Shown: piece by piece, positions 9,701-20,681 of the stretch
How positions within the stretch are numbered: position 1 is the first letter of the stretch
Layout: each line of letters opens with the position of its first letter
From: Nymphaea colorata
Taxonomy: Eukaryota > Streptophyta > Magnoliopsida > Nymphaeales > Nymphaeaceae
Assembly (NCBI RefSeq): GCF_008831285.2
Contig: NW_022204945.1
Span: 1 to 32,501, forward strand
Length of the DNA: 32,501 bases
Direction: 5' to 3'
Position numbers and translations under genes: made by a program
The notes under the pieces: generated by a model
What the model was told of the DNA's origin: nothing
Databases searched by the model: none
Seen by the model: the letters and a program-made list of their open reading frames with translations, nothing else

Positions 9701-11917
9701 TCATCAAGATGGAGCGCTAAAAGTACGAGGAACAGGTGAAGGTCATTAGGTAGTATGAGGTTAAGGAACGCATCCAACAGGAGGGACTCACGCCCATCCG
9801 GCCCACCTCGCATCATAAGCGAAGAGAAGACGACACGCCCTCCCACATCGATGACCGAGAAAACAACCACAAGCGCAACGATTTCCCCAGCGATCCCAAC
9901 TCACTCGATAGGGACAGAGACAGGGACAGCATCCTCTCCAAATCCAACATCAAGTACGACATCTACTTCAACGCCAAGGAATACGACCGCCTCCAGAAGG
10001 AGTACAACGAGTTCAGAAACACCATCACACAGAAAGTGGAAGAACTATAAAGGAGTCTCTAGTAGAGCAGGAGGGCCAAGGTTGATCTTTAAATCAAGTG
10101 CAACAACCTTGTAGCAGAAAATAAGCGCATCATCAACAGCAGAACCATCAACAATCCCACAGCCAATAATAGCAATAATAGCAATAATGGCAATATCAAT
10201 ACCAACAACTCTGCTGAAGTAGCAGAGCTAAGAAAGAAAATATAAAATCTTTAAGCTAAGCTCACATAATGCTCTTCTATGGCAGGATAATATAAATTCA
10301 AAATATCATAATTGCAGATCACGATTGCCAATCTTTAAAACGCAAACCAAAGCCTAACCAACTAGAATAACAATTATCGTAAAAATACAGCAGAACTGTA
10401 AGCAGCCAACAAGCAAAAAGCATCTCTATAAGAGAGCTTGCTAATGCTAAGGCCACCATCAATAACCTTACCTTCAATGCGCCAAACGCATCCGAAGTTG
10501 ACAAGCTCAAAAAGAATGTGCAAATGCTCAACGAGCAAATAAGTAAGCTGGAAAGAGAAAAAAACAAAGCCGATAGCGATTCATCTCAAATAGCCAGAGA
10601 GAAGAACCAACTGAGCAAAGAAAGAGAAGATATCAATAGGTAAAGTGAACTTCTGAGGAGGAAAAATGAAGAATTGAGAAGGCAAATTGAGGAAGGAACC
10701 AAAAGAACCTCATTTTTAGAAGCATAATTCACTAAGATAAAGGAGGAATTGAGGTCAAGCAAAGCATTACAGTAGATTCAGACAAATACACCAAGAGAAT
10801 CTAATTACTTTAGAGATAACTATAAATCCTAAGAGTTGAACTCAAGAACTAGCGTGAACGCAAGACTGATAGACAGGACATTAGCGTGGAATACTATCTT
10901 TCAAAGATCAGATCCCTTTAAGACGCCCTCTTGGCAGTAGGAGAGGAGCTCAATGACTGCAAATAGGCTCTATACCGCTAATACTCCAAGGATAAGGGAC
11001 AGGCATCGACATTCACTTCTTCTCGAGAATACCAGCTGATGCTGGAGGACAACCAGAGACTCTTCGGAGATAACCAATTCCTCACGCATTCTAACCAGCA
11101 ACTGTCAGGGCAACTGGAACACCTGTAAGCAGAATGGAAGGCCAAAGAAAGACTTTACCTGCAATAGTTGTAGACACTAAGTCGGGAAAATGTGTCATTG
11201 AAGGACCTTATTAGCAAGCCATCCGAGAAACAGATCACCACTAATTTGCCAACTAAAATCAACCTCATTAATACCAACTACCACTAACCTCAGGGCGACG
11301 ATCTGAGAAGGGAGAGAAGTCGCGATTTCGATGAAATTTTGCGCCAAATGGAGGCAGCCATCGAAGGAAGGGCTCGGTGGGAAAGCGGAAGACTGATTGA
11401 GTCACTACAGCGATGGCGGGTGCCTATCATTGTCTGCAAGGAGATTGAAGAATTGCTGGTCTACCTTTCGCAAGTGGTGGAGCTCATAAAGTTCTTGAAG
11501 GTGGACTACGCCAACCTGCGCAGCCTCAGTCCTGACAACATCTTCTTGGAAAACATGCTGGAATTCGTATTTAGAGTGCTTGTCTACTTCTCGTAGATCA
11601 ATGCCAGCAGCGCATAGGCTGGCAAGATCAAGGTTTAGCTGGCGGAAACCGCCAAGAAGTACTCAGGAGGGCTTTTCTTCACTGTCCTCGAAGAATACAC
11701 CATCCACATCCTCGAAAACAACGCTATCGAGGAATACAAGAGAGAATTACGCACTAAGGCCAAGGAACTGCTTGAAATAAAGGAAAAACTTGATGAGCTA
11801 ATAACAAGACAGATCGAACAGGAGGAAAGGATCGTCAACAGACCACAATCCCACCGTTCCAGAGACACCACGCCCTACAAGGAATCACTCAATGCCTCTC
11901 CAAAGCCAATTAAATGA
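6757..11917 (+). CDS. Giant coiled-coil protein
   Basis: About 1,670 residues from ATG 6757 to TGA 11915-11917. The first 250 residues are mixed helical with an acidic patch (DLDAEEEDPSSDSNDVND). Most of the rest is long heptad-type coiled coil (for example LKKQERE, KSQLEEKVEVEIKLNLEI, LNEQISKLEREKN). An Asn-rich linker lies near 10130-10215 (repeated NNSNN) and a basic/acidic linker near 9790-9950. The last 180 residues look more globular. This resembles centrosomal, basal-body or ciliary scaffold proteins, but no family is recognised. At least six tiny introns are needed (7517, 8044, 8448, 8859, 9206, 10398, 10854). Three further phase changes have no GT-AG explanation: about 8303-8345 and 9260-9325 (as if one base is missing) and about 8633-8705 (as if one is extra). 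Confidence 0.72.
7517..7536 (+). other. 20-nt intron in the giant coiled-coil gene
   Basis: It starts GTTAGC and ends CATTAG. Removal joins SRETGGS to EEKLAELAGVCEQ in frame. Confidence 0.78.
8044..8066 (+). other. Candidate 23-nt (or 17-nt) intron in the giant coiled-coil gene
   Basis: It starts GTGAGG and ends CTCAG. Ending at 8060 (17 nt) keeps the same frame, so sequence alone cannot choose the acceptor. Removal joins EQLVASLS to the coiled-coil frame YQMVMQLQDCLLEFQNK. Confidence 0.6.
8448..8470 (+). other. Candidate 23-nt intron in the giant coiled-coil gene
   Basis: It starts GTAGAG and ends GAGAG. Removal joins TQKYL to TTKVSENEREKLLLL. Both flanks are coiled coil in different phases. 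Confidence 0.5.
8859..8878 (+). other. 20-nt intron in the giant coiled-coil gene
   Basis: It starts GTAGAA and ends CAGCAG. Removal joins RSRGTIG to LEGELERYKREAERSRK in frame. Confidence 0.68.
9206..9222 (+). other. Candidate 17-nt intron in the giant coiled-coil gene
   Basis: It starts GTAGGC and ends TTGCAG. Removal joins KRVKEL to ERGQNADFRQDLQQKSS, continuing the coiled coil. Confidence 0.55.
10398..10420 (+). other. Candidate 23-nt intron in the giant coiled-coil gene
   Basis: It starts GTAAGC and ends AAAAG. Removal joins KNTAEL to ISIRELANAKATINNL, keeping a coiled coil on both sides. Confidence 0.6.
10854..10876 (+). other. Candidate 23-nt intron in the giant coiled-coil gene
   Basis: It starts GTGAAC and ends GACAG. 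Removal joins LNSRTS to DISVEYYLSKIRSLEDAL, after which one frame runs to the gene's stop. Confidence 0.6.
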
Positions 11918-12078
11918 TCATAACATTCATCCATTTTAATTCATCATAGATCAACTCCAATATGGCATTAAATCATTCTTTCAGACATGTATTCATGGTT
12001 ATTTATGAGGTTTCGGTTGGGGTAGGGTCTAAGGTGTATCCTTTGTTGGACGATTGATATATATATATTTCTGATCGG

Positions 12079-15000
12079 ATGAGTAGCAATGCTTCTGAGG
12101 ACTACGAGGCCCCCAAAAAGCAAAACTCGCAACTGAAGGCGCTCTTCCTGAAGAACGGACTCCTGCAATCAAAGCAGCCCTGCACCAACATCTGCCAGAT
12201 AATGACGCCCGTGATTTGCCTCATCTTCACATACCTGATCAAGAAGTTGGCAAGCGATAACATCCCCGCCAGTAGCGCCTTTGCCGATAACCCATACCCA
12301 TACGTCTTTGGCAACTATACGCTTTTGGATAATTACAGTAGAGTGGTCGACGTGAATGGGACACCCACTGCCACCATAGCTCGTAAGAATCCACTACAAT
12401 GGTTTATCTACAGTTGTGGGGCAGGATGCGATGCCACTCTGCTTGGCACAAACGACGGCACTAACCCAGTGGCTGCCCCAGATGGAGTTTCAATTTTAGG
12501 ATCAATAGTCAACGCTGGCACATCAGTCAATAATTTCACTCTCAACTACTATACAAACCCAGACCCAATCAACTGGCAAACAAAATACATTCCATTCTTC
12601 CTCCCTAGCACAACCGGCAACGTCAACATCGATCTCTATAACAACATCACAGCCATTGAAAAGTCATCGTTTTAGTTAATCAAAAACGGGCGGTCGGGTC
12701 TAGATTCACTTCCCGATGGAGCAGCGACATTCAAAACGCTCTCGAATGTGGCTCTTAAAGCTGCCTTGTCAATTAACGATATTCGAGACCTAGATATGCA
12801 TCGGAATAACGGAATTAGCAACCTAGCCGAGTCACGCCAGTTCTTAAGTACTGGAACTTACAGCAACGGAACAACAGATATCATTTCTGCTTATGGATTG
12901 CTCACTCTCCAAGACTACGTCTCCTAAAAGTACATATAAGTGTTGACTGGAGTGACTGTACAGAGCGGGTGGATCGCCATGCGGGAGAACAAAGGCACTG
13001 CCTCTCTTGTCGATTCCCTCATCAACACAGTATCTGCTCTTATCTTTCCTCTTGCTCTGAGCCTGCTTTTCCCAGTGATGCTGTATGGGCTGGTGCTGTA
13101 GAAGGAAGAGAAGCTGGTGCAAATGATGAAGATGAACGGATGAAGATAAGCTCCTATTGGCTGATCTACGCTCTCTTCAACTTCCTCCTCGCCCTCGTCA
13201 CCAACCTCATCTTCTTTCTACTCGGAGCTTACGTCCTGGAGACTAACTTCTTCACAGACACCTCGCCCGCCCTGCTGGTGGTAGTCGCGCTGGGGTGGAT
13301 TTTTGCCCAAATTGGACTCGCTGCCTTTCTACAGACCCTCCTCGACAAGGCCGGAGCGCCAACATCGTCGGCTACATCTTCGCCATTTGGACCATGATGA
13401 TCGGCTCCACGCTCAGTATCGGCGTCTATCAAGTGCCAAACTAGTTTCCAGGGTGGATCCAGGCCATTCCTCCCTTTTCCTTCAATCGCCTCTTTTACCT
13501 GATGCTTAGCAACTGCTCAGACTCCACCTGCTACACTGACTTTTCGATGATTAGCGACGAAATGAAAAACTGCATCGTTGCGCTGTACGTGGGAGCCATC
13601 GTCCTCTTCCTCTTGGGGCATACCTGCTTGAAGTTCTGCCTCAATAGTTTGGAGTCCGCCAGCATCCGCTTTTCCCCTTCATCGCTATCTGGAATTTCAT
13701 CACATGCAAAAAGAAAACTTCTTACAGTAGGCCAGGTAGGGATCAGGAATTAAAGAATACTTGCATATGGGATAAGACCCTTTGTCCTAAAGGTAGCGCG
13801 AAACGATATCCAAAATGTAAGATTCTGAAGACTATCCGCTAGTGATAAATAACTTAAGAAAGCTATACATAAAGCAGGGATACAGGGGACCATATGCTGC
13901 TGTGAAAAGCTTTAACCTGAGAGTGGCAGAAAAGGAAACGTTTGGCCTGTTGGGACCTAACGGAGCAGGAAAGACAACTCTGATCAACATGCTGACTGGT
14001 ATGATAAATCCCGACTACGGAAACGCTTGGATAGGCGGATATGACATTAATTCTAACGTAAGTAAGGCGCAGCTCGAAATGGGCGTATGTCCCCAGTTCG
14101 ATCTTCTTTGGCCTCAGCTCACTGTTTAGGAGCATCTACGCTTCTATGCCAGACTCAAGGGCATTCCAGGAGCTTAACTGAGTAAAGAGTGGCTCGAGCA
14201 ATTTAGTAAGTAAACCTTACTAACTTCAAGTACTTCCTCTCCTCTTCGCTTTCTGGCGGCATGAAGAGAAGACTTTCAATTGCCATTAGCTTGGTTGGAG
14301 ACCCTAAGATCGTATTCTTAGACGAGCCTTCAACAGGCTTAGACCCCGATAATCGCCGCCAAATATGGGAAGTGCTTGCAAAATGCCAGGACAAGCGATC
14401 TCTTTTCCTCACAACGCACATGATGGAGGAAGCTGATGCTTGTGCCACAGGATCGGCATCATCACCCGTGGCACACTGAGAACAGTGGGCAACCAGCTCA
14501 GACTGAAAAAAGACTACGGACAAGGCTTCAGACTCAGTCTATCTCTGATTGCCAAAGAGAAGACTTTGATTCTCCAGATGCTCTCAACTTGTCAACTCAG
14601 AACAACAATCTGGAAGATGAGCGCGAAAATTAGGCAGCACTGCGGCGCTCTATCAGTTAGATAGTTTCCCAAGAGGCAGAGGGCGAGTCACGCCAATAAA
14701 GACAGGCTTAAAGAAAATCGCAGAGTTGTGATGGAGAAGTTCCCAGGTTCAACGCTGAGCAGGGTGTTGGGAGGCTCAGTATCTTCAAGATACCCATCAC
14801 CTTCAAGATTCTGACATCTTCATCGAGATGCACGGAGTGGAGCGCCAACTGGTGTCACTAACGTCTCCATAACTGACAGTTCACTCGAAGACGTCTTCAT
14901 CAACGTCGTGCTCAAGTACGATAAGATCGTCGACGACGATTAGACGGTGAGATGAAGTTAGTCACGGTCGACAACGACGATGAAGATGAGCAGTTAAAGG

Positions 15001-15155
15001 TAGATGAGCCTCCGATTATCATCATCGACAATCCGCTTCCTCCAGCATAGGAAAAATTCGATAGCGTGATTGAGAAAGACCACTAGAGTATCATGTCGGA
15101 GGAGATCATGAAGCGCAAGGACGACGAGAAGAATGATAGTAATTTAACTCTGTGA
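12079..15155 (+). CDS. Half-size ABCA-type ABC transporter
   Basis: About 1,000 residues: one membrane domain plus one ATPase domain. A first membrane segment (residues about 36-50, IMTPVICLIFTYLI) is followed by a large extracellular loop, then a cluster of membrane helices (13000-13640), the linker VLPQ[E]FGVRQHPLFPF, and the nucleotide-binding domain. That domain shows Walker A GPNGAGKTT (about 13953-13980), Q-loop CPQFDLLWP, signature LSGGMKRRLSIAI (about 14250-14285), Walker B IVFLDEPSTGLDP and H-loop TTHMMEEAD. The usual ABCA C-terminal DSSLEDVFINV is present near 14880-14910. One 20-nt intron is at 13736-13755. At least five sites (about 13140, 13351, 13616, 14211, 14440) change phase as if one base were missing, and more lie between 14660 and 14960. 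An acidic tail ends at 15155; without a last frame change the gene stops at 14955. ABCA proteins move lipids. Confidence 0.8.
13736..13755 (+). other. 20-nt intron in the ABCA gene
   Basis: It starts GTAGGG and ends TTAAAG. Removal joins SYSRP to EYLHMGEDPLSERERETIS, which recovers the conserved D-x-x-x-ERER linker before the nucleotide-binding domain (with TAA and TAG as Glu). Confidence 0.82.
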
Positions 15156-15214
15156 TTAGTAATTGCACCCGTACAGGTCAATCTGAAGCATAGGATTATA
15201 GAAAATAACAATAT

Positions 15215-16227
15215 ATGAAGAAACCCCACAGCTACTATTGCCATCGGACCCAAGCCTCCACGGACAGCCTGCCAAAGGGGTACTAGGTGATCGACAAGAT
15301 CGGGGAGGGCGCTTTCGGGTAGGTCTACAAGGTGTTCAACATTTAGACTTCCAGCATCCAGGTCATCAAGAAGAACAAGGACGAAAGCGCATACGCTCTC
15401 ATGCACCGCTAGAGTGAAATCATGAGCGAAATGGAGAACAGTGACGGATTCGCAAGGATAAAGGTCGACGATCGCGACAACGGGTGCCTGGTCATGACCC
15501 TCCTCGGCTAAAACCTGCAGGACATCGTCGACAAGTCCTCCATATGCCTCGTCGACGTCAAACGCATCGCCTACCAGTGCCTCCTCAGGCTCAAGGAGCT
15601 CCACGATAGGGGATTCGTGCATCGCGACCTAAAGCCCGAAAACATACTGATGGGCAATCAGAATAGCCCCCACAAAATTTACATCGTCGACTTTGGACTC
15701 TCCAGCACCTACAAACGAACAGTTGTTACGGCCCGCAAGATCTATACCGGATAAATAGGCACCATTAAGTTCTGTCCGCTTGCATCTCACTATGGACTGG
15801 AGCAATTCCCCAAGGACGATCTTTAAAGTTTGGGATACTTGCTGATCTACGTAGCTACTAAGAAGCTTCCTTGGAGTGGCTTACCAAAATAGTTGTAGCA
15901 GGCTGCCAAGTATCAGTAGATAAGAAGGCGTAAATAGAGTGTGGATATTGAGACTCTGTGCCAGGGAGTGGGGTGCTCAAGAGATACTTCAAGCTGATTA
16001 AAGGCTTGAAGATAGGCGCACAGATCGACTACACTTCCTTGCTTGAGGTCTTCAAGATCTAGTGCAAGTAGATATACTGCTACAGTTTCTGCACTTAGAA
16101 GTGCTTCGCGAAGATGAAGGAATGCCCCGAGAGCGAAATAAGCGAGTAGGGAAACATCAACTAAAGGACTCCTAACTTCTAAGCTCTTTTAAAGAAGAAC
16201 AAGCAGCCAGCTTCAATCAAGAAGTGA
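15215..16227 (+). CDS. Casein kinase 1-like protein kinase
   Basis: About 337 residues from ATG 15215 to TGA 16225-16227. The kinase domain shows the glycine loop KIGEGAFG[E]VYK, the lysine in QVIKKN, MTLLG (CK1 DLLGPS position), catalytic HRDLKPEN (about 15620-15643), DFGLSS, and the CK1-specific LEQFPKDDL[E]SLGYLLIY with TAA at 15824-15826 standing for the family's invariant glutamate. GLPKELEQAAKYQEI matches CK1's KATKKQKYEKI. The C-terminal tail is Cys- and Lys-rich. One phase change near 15970-15973, in a GGGG run, reads as one missing G and falls between LCQGV and VLKRYF. The gene starts about 60 bases after the ABCA stop. CK1 kinases are generally constitutive. Confidence 0.88.
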
Positions 16228-16397
16228 CAAGACTATATATATATATTTAGCGTTTTTGATTTTGTGTGTACTAATCTAGCGATAATCGGCAAATCGGTAG
16301 TTTGGGCGTGGCGTTTCGGAGTGGTGGCGAGTGTAGCGTAAGATGGCAGGTAGATTTTCTAGTTCTTATAAAAAATCTATATATATCACTGTTATTG

Positions 16398-17847
16398 ATG
16401 AGCAGCAACCGTCTGATAGTTCCTTTGCTCCTGCTATGCCTCCTCCCGCTCGCACTACAGCAATGCCAGCCTTACTATCCCCGCATGTTCTGGAATCCCA
16501 ACGCAAAGTAGATCGACACTCGCTCCATCGACATGATCTTCATGTTCAATACCAACGTCTCCTGTCCTTACAGCTACGTCCAGATCTACGACCACTCCAG
16601 CATCTACAAGTTCAGGTGCACTGAAAACAAAGTGGAGACCAAATTCGACAATGGAACCGTCGAGTTTGTCACCTTTGTGCAGAAGTGCTTTGCCTATGTC
16701 GTCAAAGACGCTGAAATCGAGTAATTCAAATACAGGATTTACGGATCAAAATACATTACCTCCTTGGAGGATGAACCTTCGGAGGAGTTTTTAGTCGAGT
16801 ATCCCATAGTAGCTTTTTTATTATATAGAATGGGCTTCCCCTTCGGTTTGCTGTTATCTCTGACTGGGGACCAATCCTAGTCAAGCCTTACAAGCCTCTA
16901 AATGACACTTTGGACTACATTTTGCAGAAGCGAGTGAAGGAGAGGGAGAGCGGAAGTGGCAACGAGTGGCGCATCAACGGTCTGATTCTTAACGGAGATT
17001 ATGCTACAACCTGGAGACGGACAACTGCCAGATGTACCTGCTGTTCCTCAACGAAACTAGCAGGATTTCTAGATTCTGGCCGATCCTGACGACGGTGGGC
17101 AACCACGAAAGTACACTCCCTAAGAGCATGTACCTCTTCGAGAACAGCTTCGTCATCGGCCGCCTCTCCACTGCCGACCACATCTACGAGAGAGTGCAGA
17201 CCTATAGATTCGTCAACCGCACCACCTTCGTCTTCTTCGACCCCTTCCTCGAAATCTACAACAATAGCTCCCCCCAGAACTACTCTGTCATGAAGACTTC
17301 CATCCAGCAGCACCTCATCGAGGCCAGAGAGAAGTTCCCCGACGAGTTTGCCATCATGGCTTCGCACTATCCAGTCATGTGCTCGCAGGACGATCCGCAC
17401 TGCAGGGATGCAATGAAGAATATGCCCGATCTCTACGAGTGGCTCTCCACTCCCTACAAGGGCAAGGGACTCGTCGATCTCTACATCGGCTCCCACATGC
17501 ATCAGTACGAGCGTATTTGGCCCTTAGTCAACAACAAGTTCGTCAATGAGTCTTCTCCCTACTACCGCGGCAGACTGGCCAACTTCGTGGAGGCGGTGGG
17601 CGGAGTTAACTACTTCATCATCGAGAAGTACTACTAGCCGGAGTATTTCAGCGTGTACGCTACCTACAACCTGACAGGGATGGGCATCATGACCATCTCC
17701 GGAAACTCAGTCAACACAAAGGAGACCTTCCAGATCCACTACAAGCACATCATCACTCCCAAGACTTACGAGGAAGTGGATGAGTTCATCATCACCAACA
17801 AGTTCAAGGACTAAAGATCGGGGAAGAACCTTTTGATTGAAGAGTGA
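16398..17847 (+). CDS. Secreted purple acid phosphatase (metallophosphoesterase)
   Basis: About 476 residues with a classic signal peptide (MSSNRLIVPLLLLCLLPLAL). An N-terminal beta domain (to about residue 135) precedes the metallophosphatase domain. All five metal-ligand blocks are visible: FAVISDWG, LNGDYA, TVGNHE (about 17095-17110), MASHYPVM and GSHMHQYERIW (about 17488-17520). These match dinuclear-metal purple acid phosphatases, which hydrolyse phosphate monoesters outside the cell or in lysosomes. A 20-nt intron (16809-16828) joins EYPI to NGLPLRFAVISDWG. A further phase change near 17003-17006, between GDYA and YNLETDN, reads as one missing base inside the second metal motif. TAG near 17636 (KYY[E]PEYF) is sense. 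The stop lies 43 bases from the stop of the opposing gene. Confidence 0.88.
16809..16828 (+). other. 20-nt intron in the acid phosphatase gene
   Basis: It starts GTAGCT and ends ATATAG with a T-rich middle. Removal puts the conserved FAVISDWG block in frame with the signal peptide and beta domain. Confidence 0.87.
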
Positions 17848-17890
17848 TGGCTTTATCATTTGAATACTAGTTGCGTAATATGAAGATGGA

Positions 17891-18699
17891 TCATGAGGAG
17901 AGAAGCTCCATAGACTCGAACTTGCTGATTCGCGAGCACAAATCACTGATAACGTTCCATAAGGATTACAAATTGCCCTACAACTTCATCTATGCCTTCT
18001 GACTCATCTCCTCGCAAGCCGCACTAAGCTTCTACTGTTCCTTTTTGAATGTTTCAAGTGCGTTTTCCACTTTAACCCACCACGTCTGCAGGCACCTCTT
18101 GCACTCCTTTTCAATTTCCATGAACTTGGTCCTGTCTAGCTCCGCTTACAGACTGGAGTTGGTGTCACTCATCTCGCACAGTTCTTCCGAAGAGGCTACT
18201 GTCTTTCCGAAGCTGATCTGCGGCTTCAGGCGGAGTATGCTTGAAGCCTTAGGGGAATTTTGAATGCGTGAAGTTTCCAGTATGCTTTGCGTTATCAATT
18301 TCCTTAGTCCTTGAGCTTGTATTGTTCGCTTGGTCCCTTTCTGACGGTCTTGGCAAGTTCATTGAGTTTGAGACTGATGGCCTCGATTTTGAGAGTGGTT
18401 TCCTATGTGGAGGACAGTATGCGAGCTTATATTCGTTTTTCTAGTTCGCTATACAGCTACTCGTTCTTCCTCATGAAGGTGATATAATTTTTGCTGTTTT
18501 CTTCCTCGAGGGCGATTTCTGTGATTTCGGTGATGTAGCCATTGATCTCCTCGACTAGTTGGGGAAGTGTAAGTGCCTCCGGGGACTACCGGTACGATTC
18601 GTCCCTGACCTCCATGCACTGTCTGAGCTGTATTTGGAGTTCGTCTTTGAAGAGGGGGGAGGAAACTATCTGTCTTACTAAATCTTCGATGCTCTCCAT
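17891..18699 (-). CDS. Coiled-coil protein, unknown
   Basis: About 269 residues, read right to left from ATG 18699 (MESIEDLVRQIVSSPLF) to TGA 17891. Most of it is predicted-looking helix: MRKNE[E]LYSELEKRIEARI and LKIEAISLKLNELAKTV in the first half, then LEAELDRTKFMEIEKECK and VENALETFKKEQEKLSAA. A short Pro/Ser/Arg linker sits between (NSPKASSILRLKPQISFG). One phase change near 18297-18303 fits a missing A in an A run. No known family is recognised. It converges with the phosphatase gene and diverges from the secreted protein gene, sharing a 178-base upstream gap. Confidence 0.62.
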
Positions 18700-18877
18700 G
18701 CTTATATATTCCAATATAAGCATTTCACTGGAAAAGTATGTAATCGAGAGAAATAATCCGCAAGTCCTGTATATTGCGAGTACTCTTGGGCGGAGTGGAA
18801 GGGATTGGGAGGGAGAGTGACGCTGCTTTTGTTTATAATGTTCGGTTAAGGGTACTGCATTTTGATTCACATTATTT

Positions 18878-20619
18878 ATGTATAAATTACAGCTAATTGG
18901 ATTATTGGTTGCTGTCTGCCTCGCGCAGGGCTCCTCCAACGCATACTTCCTCACTCCTCCCCTGCCGCCCACCGCATTCACCGGCCAATACTACACCGTT
19001 CAGCTCAGAGTCATCGGCATGAGCAACCCCACCTTTTCCTTCGATAATGTACCCTCCTGCTTCACAACCGATCCCAACGGCACCATCCAAGGCTACCCCG
19101 ACCAGATAGGCTCTTTTCCCGTCAGGGTCCACTTCCAGTCAGTGGTAGACTACGGCTACAGAGACATCGTGCTCAGAGTTGCCCGCCCTATCGATGGCAG
19201 TGATCAGCGCATCAGCGACCCAGCAGCCAAAAACAAGGGAAAATTGGCAATTATCAGCAAAACGCAGTACCTGACCTTCCTAGTGGGGGAAGAAGTCTAC
19301 GTAGCCTTGGTGGCCATCAACGGGCAAGAACCCTATACCTGGAGCTATATAAATCTTCCACCCCGGCTGGTAGGAAACGCAAGCGGAATTGTATCAGGCA
19401 CAGTCGACCAGGAAGGCTATTATACCTTTTCTGCTTCTGCTTGTGACAGCCTGGGAACGACTGCTGACTCTTATTTCACCCTTAACATCCAGCCAGAAAC
19501 AGCGACGGGATTATCCTTCGCGGAAGTACCCAACATCGTCCCAATCAGGTATAACCTGCAGCAGGTATACGACCAGCAAATCGCAGCCACTAATGTTCTC
19601 TTCGACGCTGTTAAGGCTCTCCATCAATCCCAAAATGATGTAAACTATGCAGAGGATACACTCAATAAGACCGCTTTGGCCAAAGATTAAGCAAACAAAC
19701 AGTATAATTCAGCTTAGTCTAAATGCAAGAATGCCCTAGAATAAAAAAACAATGCAGTTACTAGTCAGGCAAAAGCTGCAGAGATACTGTCTAATTCTCA
19801 AAAGATGGTTGAATTAGCCTTTACAAAATATAAAAATGCAGTTAAAGATGCATCTTCTGCCGAATCATACGCAATATAAGCCGAAAATAATGCAAAATAG
19901 ATGCAAAAAGTGTTGAACTCAGTAAGTAGTGAATTCATAGAAGCGCAAACTGCATCGTTTCAGGCTTCCTAGGTGGCAAAAACTGCACTCAATGCGAACA
20001 TCAATGCCAGAAAAGACTACAATATCGCTTTTAGCAGTTTCTCTGCACGAAAGCAAGACCTCCAGAATGCCACTAACGAGCAACAGCAAGCAGCTACCAT
20101 CGTCTCTAAACTTACACTGCAGTCAATTTGGCAAGAATGCTCAACGATAATGCTCAATCCAACCTGACCTCGGCTCAGGACATTTACGAACTCACCAATG
20201 CTGCACTAGCCAACGCCAATGAGGAAGTCTCTCAAATCCAAAAAATGCACAAGGAAGCTGCTGACTAGCTGGGAACTGCAGAGTACAACCTTCAATCAGC
20301 CATCAGCACCCTCTACGTAGCGCAGGCAAGGAAGGAACAGGCAGACAAGGCCACCTAAATTGTACGTTCGCAGACCACTTCACAAGCCAGAGCCTAGATG
20401 TTTGCTGGATGCGATCAGCATGCATATCCTACTTTCGCAGGAAGCGCCACCATAACATCATCATCTAGCAACGGATTTGAGCTATCTTCAGGCCACTTCC
20501 TCATTTTCGGGTAATGCACCCAAGGTGAATAGGGCATAACTGTAGGAGAGGTAATAAACTATAGAGGCTATCTCAGGAATGGTCTTATACAGTGCACTTC
20601 CTTTAGCAAAAATTCATGA
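18878..20619 (+). CDS. Secreted protein with Ig-like (He_PIG) domains and an Ala-rich coiled coil
   Basis: About 580 residues. The signal peptide is MYKLQLIGLLVAVCLAQGSSNA. Two beta-sandwich repeats follow (residues about 25-105 and 125-210); each has the putative-Ig pattern of a Gly at a turn, then GxIxGxxDxxGxYxF: NGTIQGYPDQIGSFPVRVHF and SGIVSGTVDQEGYYTFSA. From about residue 225 comes a long Ala/Asn-rich coiled coil (for example ALNANINARKDYNIAFSSF and ELTNAALANANEEVSQIQ). The last 75 residues form a small globular end with Cys (FAGCDQHAYPTF...SGHFLIFGECTQG). One phase change near 20118-20121 reads as one missing base. Domain order suggests a cell-surface or extracellular matrix role, perhaps in stalk, lorica or mucocyst; this is inference only. 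Confidence 0.72.
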
Positions 20620-20681
20620 TTCTGTATCATTTTTTCGCTCTGCTATTATCGGCGAGGATAGTATTTAATTATAATTTTGGA

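Noticed and set aside
14182-14198. A 17-nt GT-AG intron in the ABCA ATPase domain
   Set aside because: It restores frame, but it would remove residues (SKEWLEQF) that fit the family spacing before LSGGM; one missing base near 14211 fits better.
14952-15155. A separate 67-residue acidic gene starting at ATG 14952
   Set aside because: It overlaps the ABCA stop and continues an acidic tail directly after the last ABCA motif; a frame break in one gene is more likely.
15083-15622. A 179-residue minus-strand ORF
   Set aside because: It is antisense to the CK1-like kinase domain.
16999-17502. A 167-residue minus-strand ORF
   Set aside because: It lies wholly antisense to the acid phosphatase catalytic domain, whose motifs are unmistakable on the plus strand.
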